Origin: Papio anubis
Taxonomy: Eukaryota > Chordata > Mammalia > Primates > Cercopithecidae
Direction: 5' to 3'
DNA length: 64,000 bases
Assembly (NCBI RefSeq): GCF_008728515.1
Contig: NC_044989.1
Span: 78,703,754 to 78,767,753, forward strand
Under the pieces are notes generated by a model, which ran no database searches, had not been told where the DNA came from, and saw only the letters and a list, made by a program, of their open reading frames with translations. The translations under genes were made by a program, and so were the position numbers. Positions 34,771 to 46,149 of the stretch are shown one piece after another (the first letter of the stretch is position 1; every line of letters starts with the position of its first letter).

Positions 34771-35077
34771 GGCCGGGCGCGGTGGCTCAAGCCTGTAATC
34801 CCAGCACTTTGGGAGGCCGAGACGGGCGGATCACGAGGTCAGGAGATCGAGACCATCCTGGCTAACAAGGTGAAACCCCGTCTCTACTAAAAAATACAAA
34901 AAACTAGCCGGGCGAAGCGGCGGGCGCCTGTGGTCCCAGCTACTCGGGAGGCTGAGGCAGGAGAATGGCGTGAACCCGGGAGGCGGAGCTTGCAGTGAGC
35001 TGAGATCCGGCCACCGCACTCCAGCCTGGGCGACAGAGCCAGACTCAGTCTCAAAAAAAAAAAAAAAAAAAAAAAAA
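34771..35077 (+). mobile_element. Full-length AluYR, very young
   Basis: Near-consensus Old World monkey AluYR: GGCTCAAGCC, GAGACGGGCGG, ACTAGCCGGGCG and GAGATCCGGCCAC, with an uninterrupted A tail of about 27 nt. The target duplication AAGATAATGG lies at 34761-34770 and 35078-35087. Intact tail and low divergence imply a recent insertion. The minus-strand 106-codon frame is antisense Alu. Confidence 0.96.
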
Positions 35078-35087
35078 AAGATAATGG

Positions 35088-36264
35088 GACCTTGGAGTAA
35101 GGATGGAGTATTAAAAGGTTTTGGCTGATTACATTTCTTTATGGAACACATAAATAAAATTAAAAATAAATACTATTTACAAAAGTAGTCTCTATTGTGG
35201 ATATGTGGAAACTCACCTTAAAAGTTATTAAGAGAAAATATTATAGAAAATTTATATGAACTATTGATAGGAAATAAAAAGATATACTGATGAATATATA
35301 TACCATATATAGATAGACAAAATAAATCACTGATTAATTGATTAATAAAGTTTAAGTATGAAAAAAACTAGAGAGCAGAATGTTCATAACTGGCATTATG
35401 ACTCAGTGTGGTGATATTTCTTAAGTGAGCACAGTGTTTCTTTTCTTTTTAAATATTTAATAGACATGTATGCCTCTTTATGTTTTCCCTCTGGCTTTAA
35501 AATGACTTCATTGGGACTGAGTAAGTTAATAAAGACTTTGTAAAAGGTTTGGGAATGGCAGTCTTTCCTGATAATAATGCAACTTAATTAGATGCCACTT
35601 TTTTTAAAAGACTGCTTTCAACTTTTAAAAGTTGGGGTTGAAAATTGACTCAGCATTACGCTAGTACTGTTTGTGTATGTGTCAACAACTTCCTCCAACA
35701 TTCCCTATAGTTCACTGAGATCTCCTGAATCAATGTCCCATACATTTTCTGTTTAGTCCTTAACTTTATTATCTCCCATCTACTTAATTTGGCTTTACAA
35801 CAATAATGTTTCATATGTTTGAAATCTTATTCTTCCACATTGTTGTTTCAGACTCCACAGGCAGGATGAAAAATTTAAACACAACCTAACTAAAGGACAT
35901 ATATTCTACTTCAAATTCTGTAATAAGCTATATATATATATATGTGTGTGTATTTGACTTAGGAGCCCTGACATTTAAATGAATGAATTCTGAATCTATA
36001 AATGTCCAGACAGAGATAGGAAGTGATCCACATGATTTAGTAAAGCCTCTGATGATCCTACTGTTTTCAGAACACTTCTTTTATTATCAACTAAAACGTA
36101 GTGTGCAAAATAAGTGTACAAGTATGAGTCACTATCTAATTCTGATAGATGACCCCAGATATTCAAGAAATGTATTATATTATTCTCCAAAGCATGTGAC
36201 TGAATTGAAGCTGCCTAGATATGAGTTAAAAACAGAAATCAACAGTAACTTTACAAATTTTAAG
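35088..36264. other. Unassigned unique DNA
   Basis: AT-rich unique sequence with an (AT)n(GT)n run at 35930-35953. It holds the start of a 121-codon plus frame (35983-36348). That frame runs on into a MIR element, has no recognisable domain and is most likely chance. Confidence 0.45.
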
Positions 36265-36480
36265 AGATGGCAGAGTGGAAAGATAATTGGATTTGGGATT
36301 ATAAAACATGTCACCCCGACTCTGCCAGTTAGCAGTTGTGGACATTGAATAAAATCCCCTGAATCTTGGTTTCCTAACTTATATAGTGAAATACTGGTAA
36401 TACCTACTTTGTGTTTCTCAGTTTTGCTGAGAAGGTCAACTGAAAGAACATGAATGAAAATACTTTGTCAATGAGACATT
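36265..36480 (+). mobile_element. MIR SINE
   Basis: AGAGATGGCAGAGTGGAAAG, CGACTCTGCCAGTTAGCAGTT, TGAATCTTGGTTTCCTAACT and AGTGAAATACTGGTAATACC are the MIR core in plus orientation. Diverged as expected for a SINE older than the placental radiation. Confidence 0.85.
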
Positions 36481-36486
36481 AATAGT

Positions 36487-36640
36487 AGCATAGTAGGAAA
36501 GAGTGAACGCTATGGACTCAGGCTGCCTTGTTTTACAAAGCAACTCAACCATTCTGATCAGGGCAAGAGACATAATCTCTTTAGAATCCAGGTTTCTTGT
36601 GTAAATGTACTTACCTCAAAGAATCAGTGAGGTCATGGAC
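36487..36640 (+). mobile_element. Second MIR SINE
   Basis: GTAGCATAGTAGGAAAGAGTG, CTATGGACTCAGGCTGCCTT and CAAGAGACATAATCTCTTTA, then CAGGTTTCTTGTGTAAATG, give a second plus-strand MIR copy directly after the first. More diverged in its middle. Confidence 0.7.
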
Positions 36641-36660
36641 TGAAAAATTGAAAACTTTTC

Positions 36661-37110
36661 ATATTAAGTACTAGATGTGTGGCCTGGAAAGCACTCTGTG
36701 GCCAGGCATGGCAATGTGAGGGCAACTTGTGCGTAATAGCTACACTGTGCCTGCTCCACTTGGGCACCAGACCAAGGACTCCTCTCCATTTACGTTGACA
36801 GATGTGTGTGTGTGTTGATCTGCTTTTTATATGTCCTTGCATCAGAGGGGTTTGGCCTGAGAGTCAGGTTTGGAAATTAATGTAGGGGGAGATAAATAGA
36901 GCTTTGTCACATTTAGTCCAAGACTGCTTAGGAGTTTAGCATATAAAGAAGCCCCGGATGATTGAACCTGTTTAATGTAGCTGTATCTCAGACTTCGGAG
37001 CCAAAAACTCCAGCTAATAATGTATTGTTTTGCATTACTTGGATAATATATCTATCATCCCCCAAAACTGTACAGGAGGTTGCTTATTTTGCTTATTTTG
37101 AAATGGAATT
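36661..37110. other. Unassigned unique DNA
   Basis: Includes a short (TG)n run near 36802. No gene or family recognised. Confidence 0.4.
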
Positions 37111-37120
37111 TGTATATTCT

Positions 37121-37426
37121 TTATTATTATTATTATTATTCTTTTGAGACGGAGTCTCGCTCTGTCGCCCAGGCTGGAGTGCAGTGGCCGGATCTCAGCT
37201 CACTGCAAGCTCCGCCTCCCGGGTTCACTCCATTCTCCTGCCTCAGCCTCCCGAGCAGCTGGGACTACAGTCGCCCACCACCTCGCCCAGCTAGTTTTTG
37301 TATTTTTTAGTAGAGATGAGGTTTCACCGTGTTAGCCAGGATGGTCTCCATCTCCTGACCTCGTGATCCGCCGGTCTCGGCCTCCCAAAGTGCTGGGATT
37401 ACAGGCTTGAGCCACCGCACCCAGCC
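37121..37426 (-). mobile_element. Full-length AluYR with (TTA)n tail
   Basis: Minus-strand Alu carrying the monkey AluYR variants in reverse (GTGGCCGGATCTCAGCTC, AGCTAGTTTTTGTA, GGCTTGAGCCAC). The tail is a TTA microsatellite (37121-37141). ATATTCT flanks it at 37114-37120 and 37430-37436, probably part of a slightly altered target duplication. Confidence 0.93.
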
Positions 37427-37611
37427 AAAATATTCTAAACTTCTCTAGGCAAAGCTAGAGAAGGGACATATTTATAGTCCCTTGAAAAGAACTCATTATC
37501 TGGACTCCTGGAAATTCCTGTATTTCTCACGTTCATTTCTTTCTCCTGAAACTCTCTTTTCCCCCTAAACTTATTGTTTGGTGTCTGATGCGATCCTTTT
37601 TTAGTTTCCAA

Positions 37612-37870
37612 GATGGCATCTTATTGCTGTGTCCTCAAATGGCAGAAAGGGCCAATGCTGTGTATCCACATACTGGGAGACAGAAGAGCATAGGAGCTTA
37701 GTTAGTTCCCTGCATCTCTTTCATAAGGGAACTAACTCATTCATAATAGTTGAGCCCTCATGATTAAATCATCACCTAAAGGCCCCCTCACTAGCCTTAA
37801 TACGGTTGCCTTGGGGATTAAGTTTTCAACATACGAATTTTAGACAGATAAATACATTCAAACTACAGCA
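37612..37870 (-). mobile_element. MLT1/MST-type MaLR LTR fragment
   Basis: TTGCTGTGTCCTCAAATGGC, GGGAACTAACTCATTCATAA, TAAATCATCACCTAAAGGCC and AAGTTTTCAACATACGAATT reproduce the reverse complement of the 5' half of a MaLR LTR, ending at the reversed LTR start (…CTACAGCA). Only this half is present. Confidence 0.8.
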
Positions 37871-39409
37871 AATATTACACAGTACTCCTATTTAAGCTTT
37901 TGTATTGGGCTTCAGGGACACACCTGCCAGTTGCCTGCCAATAACATTTACATCCTCATTCTTTAATTACAGAATCTACAACTTATTTAGACATGCAAAA
38001 AGCCTGGCTAAAAGATGGCGCTTCTGTGCTTCACCAGCAGCAATGTGTGGCATGAAACTGTGTGAGATTTGGAGAAAACCCACATGCAGGACACTAAGTT
38101 GGGAAATGTGCTATTGTGTTTCTCCTACCTTAATCTTTCTGCCACTCTAGACCACAGAAGAGTTAGAGCTTCTTCAGTTATCGGTGAGCATCAAAGAACC
38201 TTTAAGATGGCAGCCAGTGCTAAGCTAGTGAAACAGAAATGAAATCGCCTGATTTCCACAGAGCTGCTAAATCACCCAACTTTCAGTTTACCTTTTTTGT
38301 CAGAGACAAGGTAATGCTAGTATTATTTGGGGGCAATTGTTAACAACTAAATTAAAGCATACACAATTCCCTTGTTTATTTTGTCTCCACGTCTTGTATT
38401 TCCAAAACAACACATCTCTCATTAGAGAAACTCCGTATAGCGACTTAGCTTTTGGTAGGATTCTTCCTAAATAAATTTCTTAATACCCATCATCATTAGT
38501 CTCATATTTAAATTTTAAGGTATTCTGTAAGTTTAGCTTAACGTCTAATTCCTGGTCTTAAGTACTTGAGGGAGACAGCAAAGCTGGAAAAGGGAGAAGG
38601 GCCATATACCTTCCTGCCCACTTTCTGTTTTAGTCAGTAACCCAGAAAAGGTTTTTTCTCATGATGCAAAATTACTATTTTATTTCCCACATTTCTTTGG
38701 TACTCGCATAACCAGTCTCATTACTTTCCCCAGTATTACACTAAACCATTGGGCAGATGTGCGTGTTGTGTGTGCATGTTGGGGGCTGGGAGTTGGGAAG
38801 AGCACAATACAGTAAATTGCAATTTAATAAACACACAAGAGATTCTGATGCACACCCAAGTTTGCACACTCAAGTGTCCAGCCCTGAACAATGATTTCTT
38901 CCATTCTTTTCTCTTTATATACATCTGCTTAACATTTTTTAGACTTTTCTTTAACTCTATCCAGTGTTATAAAAAACCTCAGGTATGGCTATTTTCAGGA
39001 AGTTTCTGGAATCCTGGTCACATTTCATCTTGCTGTTTGCTTTTAGAATTTCTGGATGGAAAGGACTCTGAGATTTCCTTTTATTTCACCCTTCATATCA
39101 TTCTTCAAATTACCCATCTTTCTCTCCTGTGTTGATACTCTTATTTCCTAGGCCCTCATTTTACTGGATCATAAAATTATACAACTTTCTGAAAAATAGT
39201 ACATAGGTGGTATTTTTGAGACATTGAATACTTTAAAAGTCTTAATTTTACCTTACATATTTGTAACTATTTTAAAAACTCTCAAATTCTAAGTTGGAAA
39301 TATATTTTATATTTTATGCTAAAAGGGAATATTACTTTTGAAAAGTCCAATGCAATTCTCCTTACTGAATGTTTGAAAGTAACTCTTTTACTCCCTTCCC
39401 TTTCTTTCT
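37871..39409. other. Unassigned unique DNA
   Basis: Moderately AT-rich. Frames at 37905-38150 and 38749-39135 (81 and 128 codons) have no recognisable domain, and no splice-site pattern or CpG island is seen. Confidence 0.45.
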
Positions 39410-39702
39410 GTTTCTCTCTCTCTCTCTAGATAGATACATCTTCTATATATATCTCTCTGTGTATATCTAGAAGACATATAGAGATATATCTAGAGAGAAG
39501 ATATATAAATAGACATTTATATATAGATATATAGTATATGTTATATATCTATATATAAATTATATCTTCTATATATATCTATATTTATATATAGTAGATA
39601 TAGATATGGTGGATCTATATTTATATATAGTACATATATCTTCAACATATATCTATGTAGAGATAAACAGAAGATGTATCTATATATACATATATCTTAT
39701 CT
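39410..39702. repeat. AT-rich (TATC/TATAGA) degenerate simple repeat
   Basis: About 290 bp starting with (TC)n and continuing as interleaved TATATCT/AGATATA words. The words occur in both orientations, so the strand can fold on itself. Two imperfect copies of a TCTATATTTATATATAGTA unit lie at about 39578 and 39615. Confidence 0.85.
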
Positions 39703-40346
39703 TCTAGAATCTCATAATGGTGTATCTGGGGATTCTATTTTTAGTTATTGTCTTGAGTCTTTGAAGATCCTACTGAAGTGAAGACCCATACTCTTCTGTT
39801 ATAGAATTTTTTTGTTGCATATTTTGTGATAATTTTATCTTCTTCATTTTCTCTGTTCTTTCTTTCAAGCCTATCTGTTTACATGAGGTTAGCCTTCTTT
39901 GACTGGATTTTTAGAGTTTTTGCTCATATTGTCAATGTTTGTTACTAGGATTTTTCTACCTTCTGTGGGATAGAGATTGCTTAAAATTCCAGCACTTCTG
40001 TGTTTTTGGGTATGGGTTCAAATTTTTAATTGACAAAATATTACTATTGTTCTTTGAATATTCCAGATTATAGTGCCTGTTTCTTTTTGGAGACTTCCGG
40101 ATGTTTTTGTAGAGAGCAGTGTGCTTTTAGGTTTTCTGATGATTCACTAATTTTCTCTACTTTACTGTTTTTTTCCTGGTATTTATTCTAAGACCTTATT
40201 TTCCCAGTTAGATGCCTCACTCAAATGTAACTTACTCTTTTTTTTCCTTTGGATTTAATAAAGGAGCACTAAAAATGGAATCAGGTGATGTTTACATGGG
40301 TAGCGTTTGTTGACTTTCTTTCCTCATCATACGTTAATTAACTAGA
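39703..40346. other. Unassigned T-rich DNA
   Basis: T-rich sequence that may be very old L1 antisense, but no block is clear enough to assign. Confidence 0.35.
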
Positions 40347-40361
40347 CGTCTGGTGATATTT

Positions 40362-40701
40362 ATTTATGTATGTATGTATGTATGTATGTATTTATTTATT
40401 TATTTTTTTGAAACAGAGTCTTGCTCTGTCACCCAGGCTAGAGTGCAATGGCAAGATCTCGGCTCACTGCAACCTCTGCCTCCCCGGTTCAAACGATTCT
40501 CCCACCTCAGCCTTCTGAGTAGCTAGGATACAGGCACTCGCCATCACGCCGGCTAATTTTTTTTTTTTTTTTTTTTTTTTTTGGAGAGACAGGATTTCAC
40601 CATGTTGGCCAGGATGGTGTTGGACTCCTGACCTCAGGTGATCTGCCCACCTTGGCCTCCCGAAGTGCTGGGATTACAGGCGGGAGCCTCTGTGCCCGGC
40701 C
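40362..40701 (-). mobile_element. AluS with (ATGT)n/(ATTT)n tail
   Basis: Minus-strand Alu, its tail now an ATGT/ATTT microsatellite (40362-40405), with the middle A-rich region expanded to a 24-nt T run (40557-40582). GTCTGGTGATATTT at 40348-40361 and GTCTGGTATTTT at 40705-40716 look like a target duplication that has since mutated. Confidence 0.92.
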
Positions 40702-40716
40702 ATGTCTGGTATTTTA

Positions 40717-41150
40717 ATGGGAAACCACTAAACATTAATACTTGGCTACTCACTATTTTCCACCAATGACACTTCCAATTTCCAGTTTTGCACACTGCAC
40801 CATGGGAATCAGGAAGATGAAATCAGCTGGTGCAATGTCTCACCATTCAGTATGCAGATTTTGACTTACTGTCCCCTTTGCCTAACACAGTTGTTTTTGA
40901 TATTCCAAATTCTACATTTTCTTAGGCACATGTTTTGCATATGGTAAATCTTTGTTATAGATAACTGTGGATGAGAAGCAATTATATCTCAAGTGGGGGT
41001 TGTTGGTGGAAATCTTAAGTGTTAATTAACATACAGAGTGTCAACCGGATCACCTCCTTTCAGCTCCATAAACACTTAAGCTTCACAGGTATCTTCTGCA
41101 ACCAATTTCAGAGCCATTTGGGTTCTTGAGATTCAAAAACTTTTTGAGGG
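40717..41150. other. Unassigned unique DNA
   Basis: Repeat-free sequence of balanced composition. No ORF or known element. Confidence 0.4.
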
Positions 41151-41425
41151 ACTGGGCGTGGTAATCCAAGTGCTTTGGGAAGCCAAGGCAGATGGATCAC
41201 TTGAGGTCAGGACTCCGAGAGCAGCCTGGCCAACACGGTGAAACCCTGTCTGTGCTAAAAATATAGCCAGGTGTGGTAGCGCATGCCTGTAATCCCAGCT
41301 ACCTGGGAGGCTGAGGCATGAGAATCGTTTGAACCCGGTAGGCAGAGGTTGCAGTAAGCCGGTATCACGCCACTGCACTTCAGCCTGGGCGACAGAGACT
41401 CTGTCTCAAACAAACAAACAAACAA
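41151..41425 (+). mobile_element. AluS, internally deleted
   Basis: Plus-strand Alu starting GGGCGTGG, with about 12 bp missing in the left-arm GGCTCACGCCTG region and a shortened middle. It ends in a (CAAA)n tail. The minus-strand frame here is antisense. Confidence 0.9.
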
Positions 41426-42504
41426 GGATGACAAAAAATTTATTTTTTAACTTCATTTTCCTATTGAGAGCTAAAACATTTCAACTTCCTCTGCTCTGCT
41501 GTTAGCAGGATTTATCTCCCTTCCTTCTATTTTCCATCCTGCAATATTTTAAAGAAACTTACGTGTCTTTATCTTCTATTTGGTTTTATTTGTCTATATT
41601 ACTTTATACATTATCTTATTTCTCATTTATTAAATTTTAAAAAGAGGAAATTATTATATCCATTAAATTCATCCTATTTAGCCAGTAGTCAACATTTTAT
41701 TTCATATTTCCATACATTCTTGGTACTAAGTTCTTTGTTGCTAGTTTTCCATTTTTATTACATTGTGGAATGTCCCATTCTATGGTGATGAGGATTTGAA
41801 TCTACATTGTTTTCTCGATTTTCAATAATCTAAACCCTTGGTAATAATTTCAGATATCAGAGAACTCTCCACTGTTGGAAATTTATTCATTTTATTTTTA
41901 AATCTCATTTCCTTATGCTGTTGTGAGAGTGCTATTCTGAAAATGACAGAGGATATAGATTCCATAGCTCCTGTATTAAAGCTGTCTTTTAAAATATTGT
42001 CTCTGCAGTATTAATTCTAATAACCTTCTCCCCAAGGAAGCACTCCTGAAGAATTATTAAGTTTGAGCCAAGGCATTAGATATTGAGGAGGATGTAAGTC
42101 TTCCAAATGTGCCATATGGTTCAGAATGCTCCTTATCTGATGGGGAAGGAGGCTTCAAGTTTTGGCAACCACCATCTCTTTGATCTCTCTCGTATGCCAG
42201 AATTATCCTTATTTGCCTTCCTTAATTGTATTCCGTTATCTAATATGTCTATGACTACTTCACATGATTTTTTCCCTTTTTGCTTACCCCTCACTTCATT
42301 TAGGTGACTGAGAAAATGACTGCTATCAAAGGAGCTTTCTCTGATCCTGATGATTGTATCTGAAACAGCACCTCCCTCTTTTCAATCTCTACCTGCTTAC
42401 CTTGCCTTATTTTTTGTTGTTGTTAATAGTATAACACAGTATTTGAAATAGTATAGTTTTATCAATATATTATATGCATTTATCTCTCTTAACACATATT
42501 ATGA
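41426..42504. other. Unassigned unique DNA
   Basis: No recognised repeat family. The 66-codon frame at 42107-42307 is unremarkable. Confidence 0.4.
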
Positions 42505-42620
42505 TGCCAGGGCCATTAGACTAGGAAATTTGTATTTATTCACTATTATATCTCCAACACTTACAATAATGTTTGACACAAATTAGGCCACAATCAATAG
42601 TTGTTGGAGTGAATAAAGGC
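42505..42620 (+). mobile_element. L2 LINE 3' end
   Basis: GCCATTAGACTAGGAAATTTG, CACTATTATATCTCCAACAC and TAATGTTTGACACAAATTAG…CAATAGTTGTTGGAGTGAAT follow the L2 terminal pattern (…GTATCCCCAGCACCTAGCAC…CTCAATAAATGTTTGTTGAA). Plus orientation, old. Confidence 0.65.
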
Positions 42621-44529
42621 TGGGATACGTTTACCTCCATCTCACTTCAAAGTCTATTGAAGTGGCAGAAAAGATGTAAACAAGAACAATAAATCCACCA
42701 CCCAACATACATACACAAAACAGCAACAGAAAAAAAGAAACACTATTGAATTTCTGGAACACAAACAGAATACAAGACAAAACTGATAGTCACAACAGAG
42801 CAGACAGCCCCAAAGCAATACATAAACCATACATAATACTCAAGGTCAAACAAACATGGCACACACAGGAAAAGGCAACTACCAAGGTCAGACTACGTGA
42901 TTTACTTGCTTAAAAATCCAAGTTATGAAGAGAAAGAGTAGAAAAGAGTTTGGGGACAAATACTAAGGTAAATATTAACTACCTTTTAAAAAGTTTAACT
43001 ACCAGAAAAATTCTCCTTAACTAGATAGTCTGAGAATATGTCCTCAGGCTAAAGAAGTAGAGCAGTAGAATCGCTCTATTAACCAACTCAATTTCTGTTC
43101 CAAATTGTGTTGTCAAAGGAGTTTGGTTGACAAAGAAAAAATCATCCTGGAATTCCTGGCAAATTGTGACCTACAAAAGTGTAGAAGAATTTTGTGTTGG
43201 GAAGAAAATGTTCAGAATGAAAGAAACAAGAAAACCCAGTAAATAAGAAATACACAGACATGACAAAAGTAAATTTCAGTGATTGCAACATATATAAATA
43301 GTGTTTTCCTATTATAAAAAAAACCTGTAGCTCTTTATTTTTGCAAGAGGCTCTCATGAAGAAAAAGAAGAATTAATAAACTAAAGCTAGGTCAGAAGAA
43401 AACATAAAACTTGAAGCATGTAGAGGCAAAAGGATTTTGTAAAATAACTTTTCCATAGTAAAATAAAGAAGAATTAAATTTCATAACTGTCAGGGCAAAG
43501 CAGAATAAAGACAAAGGAAATGTACATCAAAGAATAAGTAATTAGGAAGAACAGGGTGAATTTCCCTCATCCTCAAATTACTCCTATTACACCCAAACAT
43601 ATTTAGAACAGTTTGTTTTAGAGGTAGAATAAACCATGAGTGATCACTTACTATACCAGGTTATTTTTTAAACAGAGGAAACCGTTATATATGTATTTGA
43701 CTCTTCCAAAATCATTGTAAGTTGAGAGTAATTTTTAATATCAAAAATGTTCAATTCTATCTATCAGAATCATCTTTCCTGGAATAACATTATTCTAACA
43801 TCTATGAGATTTGGGAGAAAGGAGAATTATAGTAAAAGTAAATCCTCTTTGATGCAACTTTCCATCCTTGCTGTGATCGAGATGTTTAAAAAAAATGACC
43901 TTCTTGGTTATCTGAAAAATTAATGGAAACCATGTTTAGAACCAATAAAGCTTGTCCCCACGTGTTGAATTGCCAATTCTAGTCAGTCGTTACTACTTAA
44001 ACAGAAAATCCTGTCAATTATCATCTTTGCTATTCTCTTTTATGAAGTGTTTTGAAATCAGTGTGATTTGTAAACCACCACATACGTGTATTTCACTAGC
44101 AAATATTAATAGCTAAACATGTCATTATTTTTATAGTCAATGAAAACCAATGAAAAACAATAAATCATATAGAGAAGAAATAATGCCCCTACTAACGTTT
44201 TAAATTACTTTGAGGACTAATGAGCATAGGTATTTTAAAGGTTACTTCAATTTCAATTCTGTTTATCTATATAGTATTAAAATGATAACAAAGAAAGAAA
44301 AGTCACCTCTGTACATGAGATGAAAGGAGTAGGAAAGAAAAAGCAACCAAACTATACTAAAACAGAACAAAACAGTTATTTAATAACTCATCCAATTAAA
44401 TGATTCACACAGTGCTTTATTAGGTTAGGCATTCATTAAGTAACCTTCCTAATGATCCAGTGGCATCCTTGTCATTTGTGCAGTGTCCTAAATCAGTGTG
44501 CAAGGATGTCACCTGAAGGAAGTAAATTA

Positions 44530-44545
44530 ATTAAGAGCTCTTAAT
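44530..44545. repeat. Perfect 16-bp palindrome
   Basis: ATTAAGAGCTCTTAAT is its own reverse complement. TAAT-type homeodomain half-sites sit at both ends. No function demonstrated. Confidence 0.9.
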
Positions 44546-45064
44546 GAGCATAACAGCCTGTTCATTTCACTAAGGCATCTTATAATCTCTTTGAATACAA
44601 TGTAACCGCTAGAAATATTAACAAAAAATTATAAAGCTGCATCTTACTCTACTTCATTGTTAATTTACATTTATTCCTGACATTACTGATTAAACTGTCA
44701 AATTGTTGAGGAAACATATTCAAACTTATTCAAAAGTATGAATTTAAACATCACATAGGCAGGCATCAAGCACTTACACTAATGGAGAAAAAACACTATT
44801 TAAAATTGAAATCTGAAATTAAGTTATTCAATATAAATGTATTTATTTTTCTCCTAAACTTTGTTAATCATGTTTAAATGACTTATTTTTCTCCAATATT
44901 TAAAAGTTAAGGAACAGCTTTTGAACACTTAGGATATGTACTCCTAATAGATTAGATATCTATCTTTAAAATGTGTATATAGAGAATGTATATCTCACAT
45001 TATGTGTACATTTGTGTATATATTTAGTGTATGCATTATATATGTATACATGAGGTGAGGTATC

Positions 45065-45108
45065 AAATACATATATATATATATAAAATACACACAAATA
45101 TACACACG
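45065..45108 (+). repeat. (AT)n/(AC)n simple repeat
   Basis: AT dinucleotides followed by ACACAA/TACACAC units. Likely length-variable. Confidence 0.85.
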
Positions 45109-46149
45109 CACTTAACTTGTAACCATGGATTTGCAGTGTATGATAAGAAATATTTCCAGAAGACTAACTTCAGTGTATTTACAATCAAGAATGATGTATG
45201 TGCAATCAACAGTGATTATAGAGACGCATCACAATATCCCCTTCAGTTCACATCTGTGGCATTCATGCACCCCACAAACTTTTAATTTTTAACTAGGAAC
45301 CACTGACAGGTAGGGAGAATCCCACATCTCTGCAATCATCTGTATCACAATTTTTGTCAACATCTATATGTCTCTTATAACTGGTGAACTTATCTTCACT
45401 CTGCCTATACAGACCAAAAATTATTGACTGAATATATTTGAAAAAAATCTAATGTAAAGGGCACCTCACTGACTATCATAACTTCACGTCTGCAACCTAT
45501 TAGCTGTCAAATATCTTAGCTACAGTGAGCCTTGATTTCTTCATCTTTAAATTGTGATTCTGCAGGGGATAATTCTTAAATTTTGCATTTTACGTTCTCT
45601 TCTTGCAAAGGATGAAAACATTCTGTTTATTATTTAGAATTTTCCTCCACATTATTTTTAGTGCTACAGTCTAGAAATTAGTCTAAATACCCATTTATTG
45701 TGCGTAGTTATCATTTTTAAAGTATAAAGAATAAATAAATGATCATTGGTTAGCATAACCTGGCCTAACAAGTATTAATTTTTTGCTGTAAATAAACTTA
45801 TCTCTGTACGGCAAATAATGTGAACACTGTGACTTGAGTTTTTGTCTGCCTATCTTAAAAGGAAATAAACCTGTGTCCTATCATCCAGTATTTGCCCCCC
45901 TGACACACACACACAAATGTAACAGAATTGAAAGTGAGAATGGCATAAACAACAGGAAGGATGAACATGAAAGACAATCTGAATCCTGATGGAAGAGAGA
46001 GATTCAGACTCCTTGTAAGTCCCATAAAGCAGTTTCAGAAGTTTTATACCGATCTTGAGTCATCACTAATTACACTGAGGCCAAGTACAGAAAAGTCTTC
46101 GTACTAAATTGGTGATTAATAGTGCATCAATATATATTTCTCTTTTCAA

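Larger units (their letters stand above)
42621..46149. other. Long largely repeat-free segment
   Basis: About 3.5 kb with no Alu, L1 or LTR that I recognise. It holds a CA/TA run at 45065-45108 and a perfect 16-bp palindrome at 44530-44545. Lack of recent insertions in a window this repeat-rich can mean selection against insertion or chance. No exon or open frame beyond 84 codons. Confidence 0.5.

Noticed and set aside
34831..35151. 106-codon minus-strand frame
   Set aside because: Antisense to the AluYR. The phenylalanine run is the reversed A tail.
35983..36348. 121-codon plus-strand frame
   Set aside because: It runs into a MIR element, has no recognisable domain and overlaps a frame on the other strand.
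38749..39135. 128-codon plus-strand frame
   Set aside because: No domain, no splice or promoter context, low-complexity T-rich end. Chance length for this base composition.
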